From positions 62,001-126,000 of the forward strand of contig NZ_MVOC01000027.1 of assembly GCF_002043095.1 (NCBI RefSeq): DNA of 64,000 nt. Direction: 5' to 3'. Shown here piece by piece: positions 20,623 to 29,854 of the stretch; the first letter of the stretch is position 1; each line of letters starts with the position of its first letter. The position numbers and the translations under genes are program-made. The notes beneath the pieces were generated by a model. It was given only the letters and a program-made list of their open reading frames with translations. It was not told the origin of the DNA and made no database searches. Source of the DNA: Mycobacterium sp. AT1 (lineage in GTDB: Bacteria > Actinomycetota > Actinomycetes > Mycobacteriales > Mycobacteriaceae).

Positions 20623-20639
20623 TGTCTCACGTCTAGACA
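20623..20639. promoter_or_regulatory. Candidate TetR operator upstream of alkB
   Basis: TGTCT-CACGTCT-AGACA is an interrupted palindrome 57 bp upstream of the alkB start and contains the 8-bp palindrome GTCTAGAC. It is well placed for the TetR-type repressor encoded at the end of the operon. No footprint or motif comparison was possible. Confidence 0.4.
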
Positions 20640-20748
20640 CGGAGCCATGTTTTGTAAAGTATCGATGCGCACGCGGTCGCCGAGATCTGCCGTCGGGTCG
20701 TGAATCGAGTGCGGGCGCAGCCGTCCCGCAGAAGTCGGCGAAGCTGGG

Positions 20749-22227
20749 TCAGCTCTGAGCGTCGGCGGAATCCCGTTGACCGAGCACCGACTTGCGGCGG
20801 CCGTACAGCAGGTACACCGCCACACCGACGACCATCCAGATGCCGAAGCGAATCCACGTCAACCCGGTGAGGTTCAACATCAGCCACACGCACGCCACGA
20901 TCGACACGATCGGCAACAGTGGCACCAGCGGCGCCCGGAAGCCGCGCTCCAGGTCGGGCCGAGTCCTGCGCAGCACGATCACCCCTGCCGACACCAGCAC
21001 GAACGCGAAGAGGGTGCCGACGTTGACCATCTCTTCCAGACGGTCGATCGGAAACACCGAGGCAGCGAGCGCGACCACCACCCCGACGAGCACCGTGATG
21101 CGCACCGGCGTACCGCGCGGACCGGTCTTGGCGAGCTGCCGCGGCAGCAGTCCGTCCCGCGACATCGCGAACAGCACCCTGATCTGGCCGAGCAGCAGCA
21201 CCATCACCACGGTGGTCAAGCCCGCCAAGGCGCCGATCGAAATCACGGTCGCCGCCCAGTCGACGCCGTTGGCGGAGAAGGCGGACGCCAGGTTGGCCTG
21301 TCCGTCGGGGCCCGTCTTGAGATCGGTGTAGGACACCATTCCCGACAGCACCACCGTCACCGCGACGTAGAGCGTCGTCACGATCCCGAGCGAATAGAGG
21401 ATGCCGCGCGGCACGTCGCGCTGCGGATTCTTCGTCTCCTCCGCGGTGGTGGCCACGATGTCGAAGCCGATGAAAGCGAAGAACACGATCGACGCGCCCG
21501 CCAGCAGGCCGTACCAGCCGTAGGTGCTGCCCTCGGCGCCGGTGATCAACGAGAACACCGACTGGTCGATGCCAGAGCCCGCCTCGCCGCCGGACTCGGC
21601 AGGCGGAATGTAGGGCGTGTAGTTGGCCGCCTTGACATAGAACGCACCGACGACGATGACCAACAGCACGACGGCCACCTTCACGGCGGTGATGACGGCG
21701 CTGACGTTCGACGACAGCTTCGTCCCCCGCGCCAACAACAGACAGATCACGCCGATGATCAGCAGGGCGCCCCAGTCCAACGTGACGGGACCGAGGTCGA
21801 CGGTGCCGCCGGAGAACCCGAACACGGTGCCCAGATACGACGACCACCCCTTGGCCACCACGGCCCCCGCCACCGCAAACTCCAGAATCAGGTCCCAGCC
21901 GATGATCCACGCCGTGAACTCGCCAAAGGTGGCGTAGGAGAAGGTGTACGCGCTGCCGGCCACCGGCACCGTCGAGGCGAACTCGGCGTAGCACAGCGCC
22001 GCGAGGCCGCAGGTGACGGCGGCGATGACGAACGACACCGAGATGGCAGGGCCGGTCAGGTCACCGGCGGTGGACGCCGTAATGGTGAAGATGCCCGCGC
22101 CGATGACGACGGAGACGCCGAAGACGGTCAGATCACGCCAGGTCAAGTCCTTTCGGAGACGCGTGTCCGGTTCGTCGGTGTCGGCGATCGACTGTTCGAC
22201 CGACTTGATACGCCACCGATCCGTCAT
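20749..22227 (-). CDS. Cationic amino-acid transporter-type APC permease
   Basis: 492 residues with about 12 to 14 hydrophobic segments. The first helix carries the APC substrate-backbone motif GVSVVIGAGIFTITA (residues about 36-50). The loop GFDIVATTAEETKNPQRDVP is the APC/CAT signature, and PVPLLPIVSI-type C-terminal helices follow. It imports amino acids with protons or cations; the specific substrate cannot be told. Corresponds to Rv3253c, upstream of alkB in the same orientation with a 182-bp gap. It is divergent from the monooxygenase gene with only 57 bp between starts. Confidence 0.9.
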   Translation of the reverse strand: MTDRWRIKSVEQSIADTDEPDTRLRKDLTWRDLTVFGVSVVIGAGIFTITASTAGDLTGPAISVSFVIAAVTCGLAALCYAEFASTVPVAGSAYTFSYATFGEFTAWIIGWDLILEFAVAGAVVAKGWSSYLGTVFGFSGGTVDLGPVTLDWGALLIIGVICLLLARGTKLSSNVSAVITAVKVAVVLLVIVVGAFYVKAANYTPYIPPAESGGEAGSGIDQSVFSLITGAEGSTYGWYGLLAGASIVFFAFIGFDIVATTAEETKNPQRDVPRGILYSLGIVTTLYVAVTVVLSGMVSYTDLKTGPDGQANLASAFSANGVDWAATVISIGALAGLTTVVMVLLLGQIRVLFAMSRDGLLPRQLAKTGPRGTPVRITVLVGVVVALAASVFPIDRLEEMVNVGTLFAFVLVSAGVIVLRRTRPDLERGFRAPLVPLLPIVSIVACVWLMLNLTGLTWIRFGIWMVVGVAVYLLYGRRKSVLGQRDSADAQS

Positions 22228-22284
22228 ATTTGGTCACCCTCTTCTGGTCGTGTGACCGGGAACATACCCACTACCGTCCAAACC

Positions 22285-23697
22285 ATGGGCGATCACGCGA
22301 TAGTCATCGGTGGCAGCCTCGCCGGGCTCTGCGCGGCCAGGGTGCTGTCGGACTTCTACGACCGGGTCACGATCTACGAACGCGACGCACTCCCCGACCA
22401 GCCGAACAATCGCACCGCGGTGCCGCAGGGTCGACACGTGCATCTGTTGATGGCCCGTGGTGCGGCGGAATTCGAAGAACTGTTTCCCGGCCTGCTCGAC
22501 GACATGGTGGCCGCGGGGGTCCCGAAACTGGCGAACCGACCCGACTGCATCCACTTCGGCGCCGCAGGGCACGTGCTGGGCACCACCACCACGCTCAAGC
22601 GGGAGTTCACCGCCTACGTGCCCAGCAGACCCCACCTGGAATGGCAGATCCGCGAACGCGCGCTGGCCATCCCGAACGTCGACCTGGTGCATGCCAGCGT
22701 CGCCGAGTTGCGATACGTCCCCCACGAGCAACGCGTCACGGGCGTCCTCCTCGACGCCGGAGACCCCGCCAGTGCGGTCGCCGCCGACCTGGTGGTCGAC
22801 GCCACAGGCCGTGGCACCCGGTTGCCGGCATGGCTGGACCAGTGGGGCTTCGGACGGCCGACGGAGGACACCGTCGACGTCGGCATCGACTATGCGACGC
22901 ATCGGGTGCGCATCCCCGCCGACGCCATCGTGGAGAAGGTCGTGGTCGCCGGCGCATCACGAGAGCAGCCCGTCGGCCTCGGCATGCTCCTGTACGAGGA
23001 CGGATTGTGGAGTGCCACGTCGTTCGGCACCGGCAAGGTGGCTCCGCCGCAGAGCTTCGTCGACATCTGCGACGTGGCCGACGTTCTGCTGCCGCCCCAC
23101 CTCAGCGGTGCGCTCCGCGCTGGGGAACCCGTGGGCGACATGGCCTTTCACAAGTACCCCGCGAGCAGGTGGCGCCGCTACGACCAGATGGACCGCTTCC
23201 CCGCCGGCGTCATCCCGTTCGGCGACGCCGTGGTCAGTTTCAACCCGACCTACGGCCAAGGCATGACGATGACGTCGATTCAGGCGCGCAACCTGAGGTC
23301 GGTGCTGCAGTCCGCGAAACCCGACATCGCCGGCGAGCTGTCGCGTGCGACGAAGAAGACCACCTGGCCGGTGTGGACGATGAACGCCATCGGCGACGTG
23401 GCGATGCACAACGCCACCGCCGACCACGCGCCGTGGTGGTACATGACGGTCGGAAATCTCTTCGAACAGTTCCTCAGCGCGGCGGAGACGGACGCCGACC
23501 TTGCCGAGTGGTTCCTACGACGGTTCAGCCTGCTGGACAGTCTCTACATGGTGCCGAATGCCAGGACGCTGGGCCGGACGGTGCGACACAACATGGGCTT
23601 GCTGCTGTCCGAGAAGTACGGCCGGGCCAAGACGTATGTCCGGACCAAGAGGGCTAACTCCTCAGTGCGCGATCGAGATCCGGCTCCAAGTAGATGA
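22285..23697 (+). CDS. FAD-dependent monooxygenase-like oxidoreductase
   Basis: 470 residues. The N-terminal dinucleotide-binding loop AIVIGGSLAGLCAARVL binds FAD, a second FAD motif (VVDATGRGTRLPAWL) lies near residue 175, and the distal motif GDAVVSFNPTYGQGMTM near residue 313 is the GD motif of aromatic-hydroxylase-like flavoproteins. Corresponds to Rv3254. Substrate unknown. The ATG at 22285 is right before the FAD loop; a long open frame continues upstream antisense to the permease but is not coding. The 3' end overlaps the convergent cation efflux gene by 44 bp. Confidence 0.9.
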   Translation: MGDHAIVIGGSLAGLCAARVLSDFYDRVTIYERDALPDQPNNRTAVPQGRHVHLLMARGAAEFEELFPGLLDDMVAAGVPKLANRPDCIHFGAAGHVLGTTTTLKREFTAYVPSRPHLEWQIRERALAIPNVDLVHASVAELRYVPHEQRVTGVLLDAGDPASAVAADLVVDATGRGTRLPAWLDQWGFGRPTEDTVDVGIDYATHRVRIPADAIVEKVVVAGASREQPVGLGMLLYEDGLWSATSFGTGKVAPPQSFVDICDVADVLLPPHLSGALRAGEPVGDMAFHKYPASRWRRYDQMDRFPAGVIPFGDAVVSFNPTYGQGMTMTSIQARNLRSVLQSAKPDIAGELSRATKKTTWPVWTMNAIGDVAMHNATADHAPWWYMTVGNLFEQFLSAAETDADLAEWFLRRFSLLDSLYMVPNARTLGRTVRHNMGLLLSEKYGRAKTYVRTKRANSSVRDRDPAPSR

Positions 23698-24574
23698 CCG
23701 TAGCCGCGGGCACCGCGGCACGGATCGCCGCCTCGGCGGCGTCGATCGTCGCGGCCACGGTGGCCAGGTCGGTCTTCGGAGCAAGCGAAATCTTCGCACC
23801 GACCAGCATGTCGTCCGGACCCATGTACTGCGTCCTCAGATGGATCACGCGGTCGACGTGGGTGGTCTGCTCCAGGGCGGACCTGATCGCCTCGTCCTCC
23901 CGAGGCGTTGCGCCCTCACCGATGAGAGCGCTGTGCATCTCGACCATCAGGATGACGGCGATCACCGCCAGCAGCCCACCGATGCAAAGCGTGCCGACGC
24001 CATCCCAGACCGGGTTGCCGGTGAGGACCGTCAGGCCGACCCCGGCCAGGGCGAACGCGAGGCCGATGAGCGCGCCGGTGTCCTCCAAGAGCACGACCGG
24101 CAGCTCGGGGTTGCGCGAGCTCCGGATGAACCGCCACCAACTGCCGGACCCCTTGAGCGGCCGCGACTCCACCATTGCCGTCCGAAAGCTGTAGGACTCC
24201 AAGCAGATTGCGACCCCCAAGATGACGATGGCCACCACGGGTGACGTCAGCTCGTGGGGGTGGACGATCTTCTCGTAGCCCTCGTACATCGCGAAGGCAG
24301 CTCCCAGGGAGAACAACACCAACGCCACCACGAACGAGTAGAAGTAACGGCTTCTGCCGTACCCGAACTGGTGCAACGCATCGGGCTTCTTGGCAGCCTC
24401 CCGCTGTCCCCACAGCAGCAGGCCCTGGTTGGACGTGTCAGCGACGGAGTGCACGGCCTCCGCGAGCATCGACGAGCTGCCGGTGATGAGGAACCCGACG
24501 AACTTGGCCGCCGCGATGCCCGCGTTGGCGAGCAGGGCGGCGACGATCGCGCGCTTGCTTCCCGACGCCGACAT
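23654..24574 (-). CDS. Cation diffusion facilitator (CDF) family efflux transporter
   Basis: 306 residues with about six membrane helices. The metal-binding helix pair is recognisable: HSVADTSNQGLLLWG near residue 42 gives His and Asp, and the matching helix carries LLEDTGALIGL near 163, with Glu-Asp instead of the usual His-Asp. This variant occurs in the SLC30A9-like branch, so specificity for Zn, Fe or Mn is open. A cytoplasmic C-terminal domain follows (HVDRVIHLRTQYMGPDDMLV). It lies 12 bp upstream of manA on the same strand. Confidence 0.88.
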   Translation of the reverse strand: MSASGSKRAIVAALLANAGIAAAKFVGFLITGSSSMLAEAVHSVADTSNQGLLLWGQREAAKKPDALHQFGYGRSRYFYSFVVALVLFSLGAAFAMYEGYEKIVHPHELTSPVVAIVILGVAICLESYSFRTAMVESRPLKGSGSWWRFIRSSRNPELPVVLLEDTGALIGLAFALAGVGLTVLTGNPVWDGVGTLCIGGLLAVIAVILMVEMHSALIGEGATPREDEAIRSALEQTTHVDRVIHLRTQYMGPDDMLVGAKISLAPKTDLATVAATIDAAEAAIRAAVPAATVIYLEPDLDRALRS

Positions 24575-24586
24575 CGTCGACCTTCC

Positions 24587-25813
24587 TCAGATGCCCACGG
24601 TGGCACGGAACAACGCCGCCGGCTGATCGGCCACCAGGCGAATGGGCCCGTCATCGGCGGCCACCCAGGCTGCGGCGCCGCGATCGAGGGTCAGCACACT
24701 CGACTTCCCGTGCACCTGCACCGAGCCCTCGGTACACAACAACACTTGCGGGCCGTCATGACGCGAAGGTGCGTCGATCTCGTGCCCGAGATCGGCACCG
24801 TCGAGGCGCAGCAACGTGACCGCGAACTCGGGTGCCGGTGTGTCGTAGACGATCTCGATTCCCTCGCGCGTGGACCGCGGGCGCAACGCGGATTCGTCGG
24901 TCGGGGTGAAGTCGAGGACGCGGAGCAGCTCCGGCACGTCGACGTGCTTTGGTGTCAAACCACCACGCAACACGTTGTCGGAGTTCGCCATCACCTCGAA
25001 GCCGACGCCGTGCAGATAGGCATGAAGATTGCCGGCGGGCAGGTAGATGCCCTCCCCCGCCGCGAGACTGATCCGGTTGAGCAGCAGGGCGGCCAACACG
25101 CCGGCGTCGCCAGGGTACAGCTCACCCAGCTGCAGCGCGGTCTTCGCCTCACCGGCGAATTCCGTTGCACCGGAACGCAGATAGGTGACGGCGCCGTCCA
25201 GCACCATCGGCACCAGCACGTCGAGGTCAGCCTGCGGCGCGGTGATCCAGGTCGTGAACAGTGCGCGCAGCCCGTCCGCGTCGGCCTGGCCGGACAGCAG
25301 GTTGACGAAGGGGTCAAGGTCCGCCACCGTAAGCGCGCGCAGCAGCTCGATGCTGCGTGCGACCGGACGGAATCCCGCCAGCGCTTCGAAGGGACCGAGG
25401 GCCACCAGCAGCTCGGGCTTGTGGCTTCGGTCGCGGTAGTTCCTGATGGGCGCCGAAATCGGGATGTGGAGGCGATCCTCCCTGGCGAAGCCCTCCATTG
25501 CCTGCTCGGCACTGGGATGCGCCTGCAGCGACAGCGGCTCCTCAGCTGCGAGCACCTTGGCGAGGAACGGCAGTGCGTCGCCGAACCTCTTCCGAGTGGC
25601 GGCTCCCAGTTGGCCCTCGGGATCTGCGGTGATGGTGTCGAGCAGCGACCGCTCGCCGCCGTCGCCTTCGAGCCGGGCCGGGTCGCCCGGGTGGGCACCC
25701 AACCAGAGTTCGGCCTCGGGATGCGGTGTGGGGCTGGGCCTTCCGGTGAATTCGGCAATGGCGGTGTGGGAGCCCCATGCGTAGGTGCGCAGCGCACCAC
25801 GTAACACGTCCAC
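24587..25813 (-). CDS. manA: Mannose-6-phosphate isomerase, type I
   Basis: 408 residues. Interconverts fructose-6-phosphate and mannose-6-phosphate, the entry to mannose-based envelope lipids (PIMs, LM/LAM) and GDP-mannose. Zinc-site motifs: LQAHPSAEQA (Gln, His) near residue 96, a Glu/His set around GIYLPAGNLHAYLHG (residue about 265), and FTPTDESALRPR near the C-terminal half. It opens with LRGALRTYAWGS. GTG start; a second GTG two codons later is equally possible. Corresponds to Rv3255c; next to the SIS-like gene and manB in one operon. Confidence 0.94.
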   Translation of the reverse strand: MDVLRGALRTYAWGSHTAIAEFTGRPSPTPHPEAELWLGAHPGDPARLEGDGGERSLLDTITADPEGQLGAATRKRFGDALPFLAKVLAAEEPLSLQAHPSAEQAMEGFAREDRLHIPISAPIRNYRDRSHKPELLVALGPFEALAGFRPVARSIELLRALTVADLDPFVNLLSGQADADGLRALFTTWITAPQADLDVLVPMVLDGAVTYLRSGATEFAGEAKTALQLGELYPGDAGVLAALLLNRISLAAGEGIYLPAGNLHAYLHGVGFEVMANSDNVLRGGLTPKHVDVPELLRVLDFTPTDESALRPRSTREGIEIVYDTPAPEFAVTLLRLDGADLGHEIDAPSRHDGPQVLLCTEGSVQVHGKSSVLTLDRGAAAWVAADDGPIRLVADQPAALFRATVGI

Positions 25814-25816
25814 TGG

Positions 25817-26890
25817 CTAACCTCGGACCAATCGCAGGTAGACCGCAGCCATCTCGAAGCGCACGGCCAAGATCACGAGTTGCTGTTCACGGCGGCCACT
25901 CGGTCGGGACACCACGTCCTCACCGACGTCGTCGGCGCTGACCACGTCCACGTCGTCATAACCACTGAGTGCCGCCACCATCGCAGGTCGTTCTTCGTCG
26001 GTGGCGAGCACCATGGTGCGCACCCGCTTGGCCTGCGGACCGTCGATCTCGTCGTCGTGGAAGATCGACGATTCGTAGGTGGCTGAGCCGCTTGACAACC
26101 CACGTCTCAGCGCCGTCATGACGTCGGCGAGGCCGACTGCGGCCGCGGGCAGTTGAGCGACGCGAAGCAAGATCGACGCGGCATGCCTGGCGAGCGCCAC
26201 GCTTGCCGCATTGCCACCGGCCAGGACGACGTCGCGGGCCGACATCCGCTCGGCCAGCGACTTGGCCGGGTTGGTGAACAGGTCGCGGCCCGCGCTGTTG
26301 CGCAGGGTCTCGGCGTCCAGCGCGTCGGCCAACTCGGCGAGGTCGACGCTCATCCCCGGGAGCACGACGTGCAGAACGGCCAACCCGACGGCAAGATAGC
26401 GAACCAGCGCGAACTCGTCGGACACCAGAAGCCGTGGCGCCAACACCACCGCCTTGCCCGCCGCCACCTCGCGGAGCGGTCCCTCGTCGGGGGCCGCCAC
26501 GACAACTCTTGCGCCACGCCGGATTCCACTTGCGGCGGTCGCCACCAGCACCGGATCGGCGGCGTCGTCACCCGCGACGATCATGACGTCGAGCGCACCG
26601 ATCCACGGTGGCACCTCGGAGGCAACCACGATCGGCGCTCCCGTCGAGCCACCGAATGCGGCGGCGAGCATCGCGCCAGCACCCTCCGCAGCGCCCCGGG
26701 TGGCCACCCAGATCACGGTGCGCGGTGGGTGATCCCCGTGGAGCGACGCCAGAGCCCCCTCCTCGAGGGCGGCTGCGGTGGCCCGCATTTGTGCACCCGC
26801 CATAGACGCCGCACGCAGCAAACCCTCTCGGTCAGCCGCGAGCAGACCCTCGACGTCGTCGAGGTCGATGGTCGCGTGCGGAGCGCTCAC
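25817..26890 (-). CDS. TobH-like / SIS-type phosphosugar protein of the mannose operon (Rv3256c family)
   Basis: 357 residues. Corresponds by place and size to Rv3256c, a conserved protein always set between manA and manB in mycobacteria. The fold looks like a pair of SIS (sugar isomerase) alpha/beta domains: alternating hydrophobic strands (RTVIWVATRGAAEG, LDVMIVAGDDAADPVLV, RDVVLAGGNAASVALA) and Gly-rich loops. Catalytic residues are not identifiable, so enzymatic activity is uncertain. The GTG at 26890 overlaps the manB stop (GTGA), implying coupled translation. Confidence 0.8.
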   Translation of the reverse strand: MSAPHATIDLDDVEGLLAADREGLLRAASMAGAQMRATAAALEEGALASLHGDHPPRTVIWVATRGAAEGAGAMLAAAFGGSTGAPIVVASEVPPWIGALDVMIVAGDDAADPVLVATAASGIRRGARVVVAAPDEGPLREVAAGKAVVLAPRLLVSDEFALVRYLAVGLAVLHVVLPGMSVDLAELADALDAETLRNSAGRDLFTNPAKSLAERMSARDVVLAGGNAASVALARHAASILLRVAQLPAAAVGLADVMTALRRGLSSGSATYESSIFHDDEIDGPQAKRVRTMVLATDEERPAMVAALSGYDDVDVVSADDVGEDVVSRPSGRREQQLVILAVRFEMAAVYLRLVRG

Positions 26891-28284
26891 CTCGTGGTCC
26901 CGCCTTCGGTTGTCTGGGCGGCGATCTGGGCGCCGATGTCGTCGACGAGCGCCGCGACGTCCTCGGAACTCCGCGCCTCCACGTTGAGCCGTAGCAACGG
27001 CTCGGTGTTGGACGTGCGCAGGTTGAACCAGGTGCCGTCGCCGAGGTCGACGGTGACGCCGTCGAGGTGGTCGATCGCCTGGATGCGGCTGCCGAAGGAC
27101 TTGAGCACCGCGTCGACGCATGCCGGGGCGTCGGCCACGGTGAAGTTGATCTCGCCCGACTCCTCGTACCGCTGGTAGTCGGCCATCATCTCCGACAGTG
27201 GTCGGTCCTGCTCGCCGAGCGCGGCGAGCACGTGGAGCGCGGCGAGCATTCCCGAGTCGGCACCCCAGAAGTCGCGGAAGTAATAGTGCGCAGAATGCTC
27301 ACCGCCGAAGATCGCACCCGATTCGGCCATCAACGCCTTGATGTAGGAGTGCCCGACCCGTGAGCGCAGGGCGGTGCCACCGCGCTCGACGATGAGTTCG
27401 GGTACCGCCCGCGACGTAATCAGATTGTGGATGACGGTGGCGCCGATCTCACGCCCGAGTTCGCGACCCGCCACCAGCGCGGTGACCGCCGACGGCGATA
27501 CCGGACGGCCGCGTTCGTCGACGACGAAGCACCGGTCGGCGTCGCCGTCGAAGGCGAGCCCGATGTCCGCCTTGGAGTCGACGACGTGGCGCTGCAGGTC
27601 GACGAGATTGGCCGGATCGAGCGGGTTGGCCTCGTGGTTGGGGAACGTGCCGTCGAGTTCGAAGAACAACGGCAACAGCGTGATCGACGTCAGGGGCCCC
27701 AGCACGGCAGGCGTGGTGTGGCCACCCATGCCGTTGCCCGCGTCGACGGCAACCCGCAGCGGTCGCAGCGCGGAGATGTCCACCAGAGACCTCAGGAAGT
27801 CGCCGTAGTCGCCGAGCACGTCGCGGTCGTCGATCGTTCCTGGTGCGCCGTCGAAGGTGGGCACGCCGGTGATGACCTCGTCGCTGATGGTGGTCAGTCC
27901 GCTGTCCTTGCCGACGGGCTTGGCGCCGGCTCGGCAGAGTTTGATCCCGTTGTACGCCGCCGGATTGTGGCTCGCGGTGAACATCGCGCCGGGGCAGTCG
28001 AGAAGACCGGAGGCAAAGTACAGCTGGTCGGTCGACGCCAACCCGATCCTGGTGACGTTCAGACCCTGCGCCACGACGCCGTCGGCGAACGCCGCCGCCA
28101 GCGACGGCGAGCTGTCGCGCATGTCGTAGCCGATCGTCACCCGGTCGGCGCCCTCGTCCCGGACCAGCCTGGCGAACGCTCCGCCGACCTCGGCGACGAA
28201 CTGTTCGTCGATCTCTTCGCCGACCAGTCCACGGACGTCATACGCCTTGATGACGCGGTTGACAGCCGCAGCAGGCCTCGACAT
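26887..28284 (-). CDS. manB: Phosphomannomutase/phosphoglucomutase
   Basis: 465 residues, the same as M. tuberculosis ManB (Rv3257c). Converts mannose-6-phosphate to mannose-1-phosphate. The phosphoserine loop is TASHNPAAYNG (near residue 100), the metal loop DGDADRCF (near 243), the sugar-binding loop GGEHSAHYYFRD (near 330) and the phosphate-binding loop RTSNTEPLLRLN near the C-terminus. It feeds the GDP-mannose pyrophosphorylase encoded at 33-34 kb. ATG at 28284; the upstream open extension is unconserved. Confidence 0.96.
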   Translation of the reverse strand: MSRPAAAVNRVIKAYDVRGLVGEEIDEQFVAEVGGAFARLVRDEGADRVTIGYDMRDSSPSLAAAFADGVVAQGLNVTRIGLASTDQLYFASGLLDCPGAMFTASHNPAAYNGIKLCRAGAKPVGKDSGLTTISDEVITGVPTFDGAPGTIDDRDVLGDYGDFLRSLVDISALRPLRVAVDAGNGMGGHTTPAVLGPLTSITLLPLFFELDGTFPNHEANPLDPANLVDLQRHVVDSKADIGLAFDGDADRCFVVDERGRPVSPSAVTALVAGRELGREIGATVIHNLITSRAVPELIVERGGTALRSRVGHSYIKALMAESGAIFGGEHSAHYYFRDFWGADSGMLAALHVLAALGEQDRPLSEMMADYQRYEESGEINFTVADAPACVDAVLKSFGSRIQAIDHLDGVTVDLGDGTWFNLRTSNTEPLLRLNVEARSSEDVAALVDDIGAQIAAQTTEGGTTR

Positions 28285-28399
28285 TGATCTCCTCGCACAG
28301 GGAACACTTGGCACAAGCCTATCGGCTGAGCTTCCGTCCCGCCGACGGTCATCCGCGCTCGCGCAAATCATTCGGAGGCGAGCGTCACGACGGACTCGT

Positions 28400-28810
28400 T
28401 CAGTCCAGGGGGTCCGGCAAGACACGCAGGTGGCCACGCCGACGGCCGTTCTGTTCGGCGCGTTGCACCGGGGGCGCCATCAGCGCGCCTCCGCGCACAC
28501 CGGTCACCGGGTCGGAGAACCCGGCGGGTGCGGCCGACACCGCGGGGAGCCCTTCCCGCACTGCGTCGGCGAGCGCCACCAAGTCGTCGTCGTCGGAGTG
28601 CGACGGCAGCGGACCCGCGTGTCTGACCAGCTCCCAGCCGCGTGGCGCGGTGATCCGTCCGGCATGGATCACGCACAAATCCCAGGAATGGGGTTCGGAG
28701 GCGGTGGCGAGCGGTCCTACGACGGCAGTCGAGTCCTTGTAGACGAAGGTCAGCGTCGCCACGGCGTAGTGCGGGCACCCGGGCCTGCAGCAGCGACGGG
28801 GAACGTTCAC
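28400..28810 (-). CDS. DUF3499 family protein
   Basis: 136 residues; corresponds to Rv3258c. The N-terminus carries a cysteine set CCRPGC (residue about 6) with another Cys in WDLCVIHAGR (about 42), plus a His, suggesting a small zinc-ribbon. The C-terminal third is low-complexity (Pro/Arg/Gly). Function unknown. GTG at 28810 (VNVPRRCCRPGC) is taken as in M. tuberculosis; a GTG two codons upstream is also possible. Divergent from the next gene with 87 bp between starts. Confidence 0.85.
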   Translation of the reverse strand: MNVPRRCCRPGCPHYAVATLTFVYKDSTAVVGPLATASEPHSWDLCVIHAGRITAPRGWELVRHAGPLPSHSDDDDLVALADAVREGLPAVSAAPAGFSDPVTGVRGGALMAPPVQRAEQNGRRRGHLRVLPDPLD

Positions 28811-28897
28811 GGACACGAGGCTATCGCGCGGGGACGTCTCGGGTCCGCGACACGCGCAGTACGCAACGCGTCGATCTCCAACCGTTACGATCGCCGC

Positions 28898-29365
28898 ATG
28901 GTCGACCGGCAACCCGCACGTGCGCGTCGCGGACGTCGAGAGATGCGGGGTCCACTACTTCCTCCCACGGTGCCCGGATGGCGCAGCCGGGCCGAACGGT
29001 TCGACATGGCGGTGCTCGAGGCCTACGAACCGATCGAACGGCAATGGCAGGACAGGCTGTCCGGGCTCGACGTCGCAGTCGACGAGATTCCGCGACTCTC
29101 CCCCAAGGACCCGGACAACATCCAGTGGCCACCCGAGGTGATCGCCGACGGGCCGATCGCCCTTGCCCGGCTGATACCTGCCGGGGTGGACGTGCGAGGA
29201 AACAGCACTCGCGCGCGAATCGTGTTGTTCCGCAAGCCTATTGAACGACGAGCCAAGGACACCCTCGACTTGTCGGACCTGCTCCACGACGTCCTGGTGG
29301 CCCAAGTGGCCACCTATCTCGGCGTCGAACCCTCCGTCATCGACCCGACGATCGAGGACGACTGA
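28898..29365 (+). CDS. Metallopeptidase-family (zincin-like) protein lacking the HExxH site
   Basis: 155 residues; corresponds to Rv3259. It has the overall layout of the small PF06262 zincin-like proteins: FDMAVLEAYEPIERQW helix, VDEIPRL strand, and IVLFRKPIERRA strand. Where those proteins carry HExxHxxG, this one reads LLHDVLVAQVATYLG (His130), so the second His and the catalytic Glu are absent and zinc peptidase activity is unlikely. ATG at 28898; M. tuberculosis annotation starts at the internal MRGPLLPP (28943). Ends 22 bp before the convergent whiB2. Confidence 0.83.
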   Translation: MVDRQPARARRGRREMRGPLLPPTVPGWRSRAERFDMAVLEAYEPIERQWQDRLSGLDVAVDEIPRLSPKDPDNIQWPPEVIADGPIALARLIPAGVDVRGNSTRARIVLFRKPIERRAKDTLDLSDLLHDVLVAQVATYLGVEPSVIDPTIEDD

Positions 29366-29387
29366 CCCACTAGGGGTCAGCGCTGGG

Positions 29388-29783
29388 TCAGATGATGCCG
29401 CGCTTGAGGCGTCGACGCTCGCGCTCCGACAGACCGCCCCAGATGCCGAAGCGTTCGTCGTGGGCGAGGGCGTAGTCGAGGCACCGGTCCTTCACCTCGC
29501 AGCCGAGGCAGATCCGCTTCGCCTCGCGTGTCGAGCCACCCTTCTCCGGGAAGAATGCCTCGGGGTCAGTCTGCGCACACAGCGCGCGCTCCTGCCATTG
29601 CTCGTCGTCGAGTTCCTGATCGCCGAAGACGCCTGCCTGCTCGGGCACGACACTCAACTGCGGACGGCCGATCACCCCACCCTGCGACGGCCCGGTATTG
29701 GTACGCGGTTCGTTGCCTACTGAGCCGAGCATCCGATTGTCGAATCGGATGACACGATCGAAATCTACGTGCTCATAAGACAT
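29388..29783 (-). CDS. whiB2: WhiB2/WhmD iron-sulfur regulator of septation
   Basis: 131 residues. Fe-S cluster cysteines: C in ALCAQTDPEAFF (about 78) and CLGCEVKDRC (about 100-109), followed by the Wbl G-I-W-G-G turn and the basic C-terminal tail RERRRLKRGII used for DNA or sigma contact. WhmD in M. smegmatis is essential and controls septation and division. ATG at 29783 (MSYEHVDF) matches the M. smegmatis form; an upstream in-frame start at 29798 is less likely. A GGAGG-type site precedes it. Confidence 0.95.
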   Translation of the reverse strand: MSYEHVDFDRVIRFDNRMLGSVGNEPRTNTGPSQGGVIGRPQLSVVPEQAGVFGDQELDDEQWQERALCAQTDPEAFFPEKGGSTREAKRICLGCEVKDRCLDYALAHDERFGIWGGLSERERRRLKRGII

Positions 29784-29854
29784 CTTCCGCCTCCTCACCT
29801 GTCTTAGAAATTCCCTGCTTCATCCCCACCACGCACCCTAGTGGCCCCAGTAAT

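Noticed and set aside
20776..22284. Long plus-strand open frame running through the permease gene into the monooxygenase
   Set aside because: It is antisense to a clear APC permease and encodes His/Arg/Gly-rich sequence typical of high-GC shadow frames. The monooxygenase starts at the ATG at 22285.
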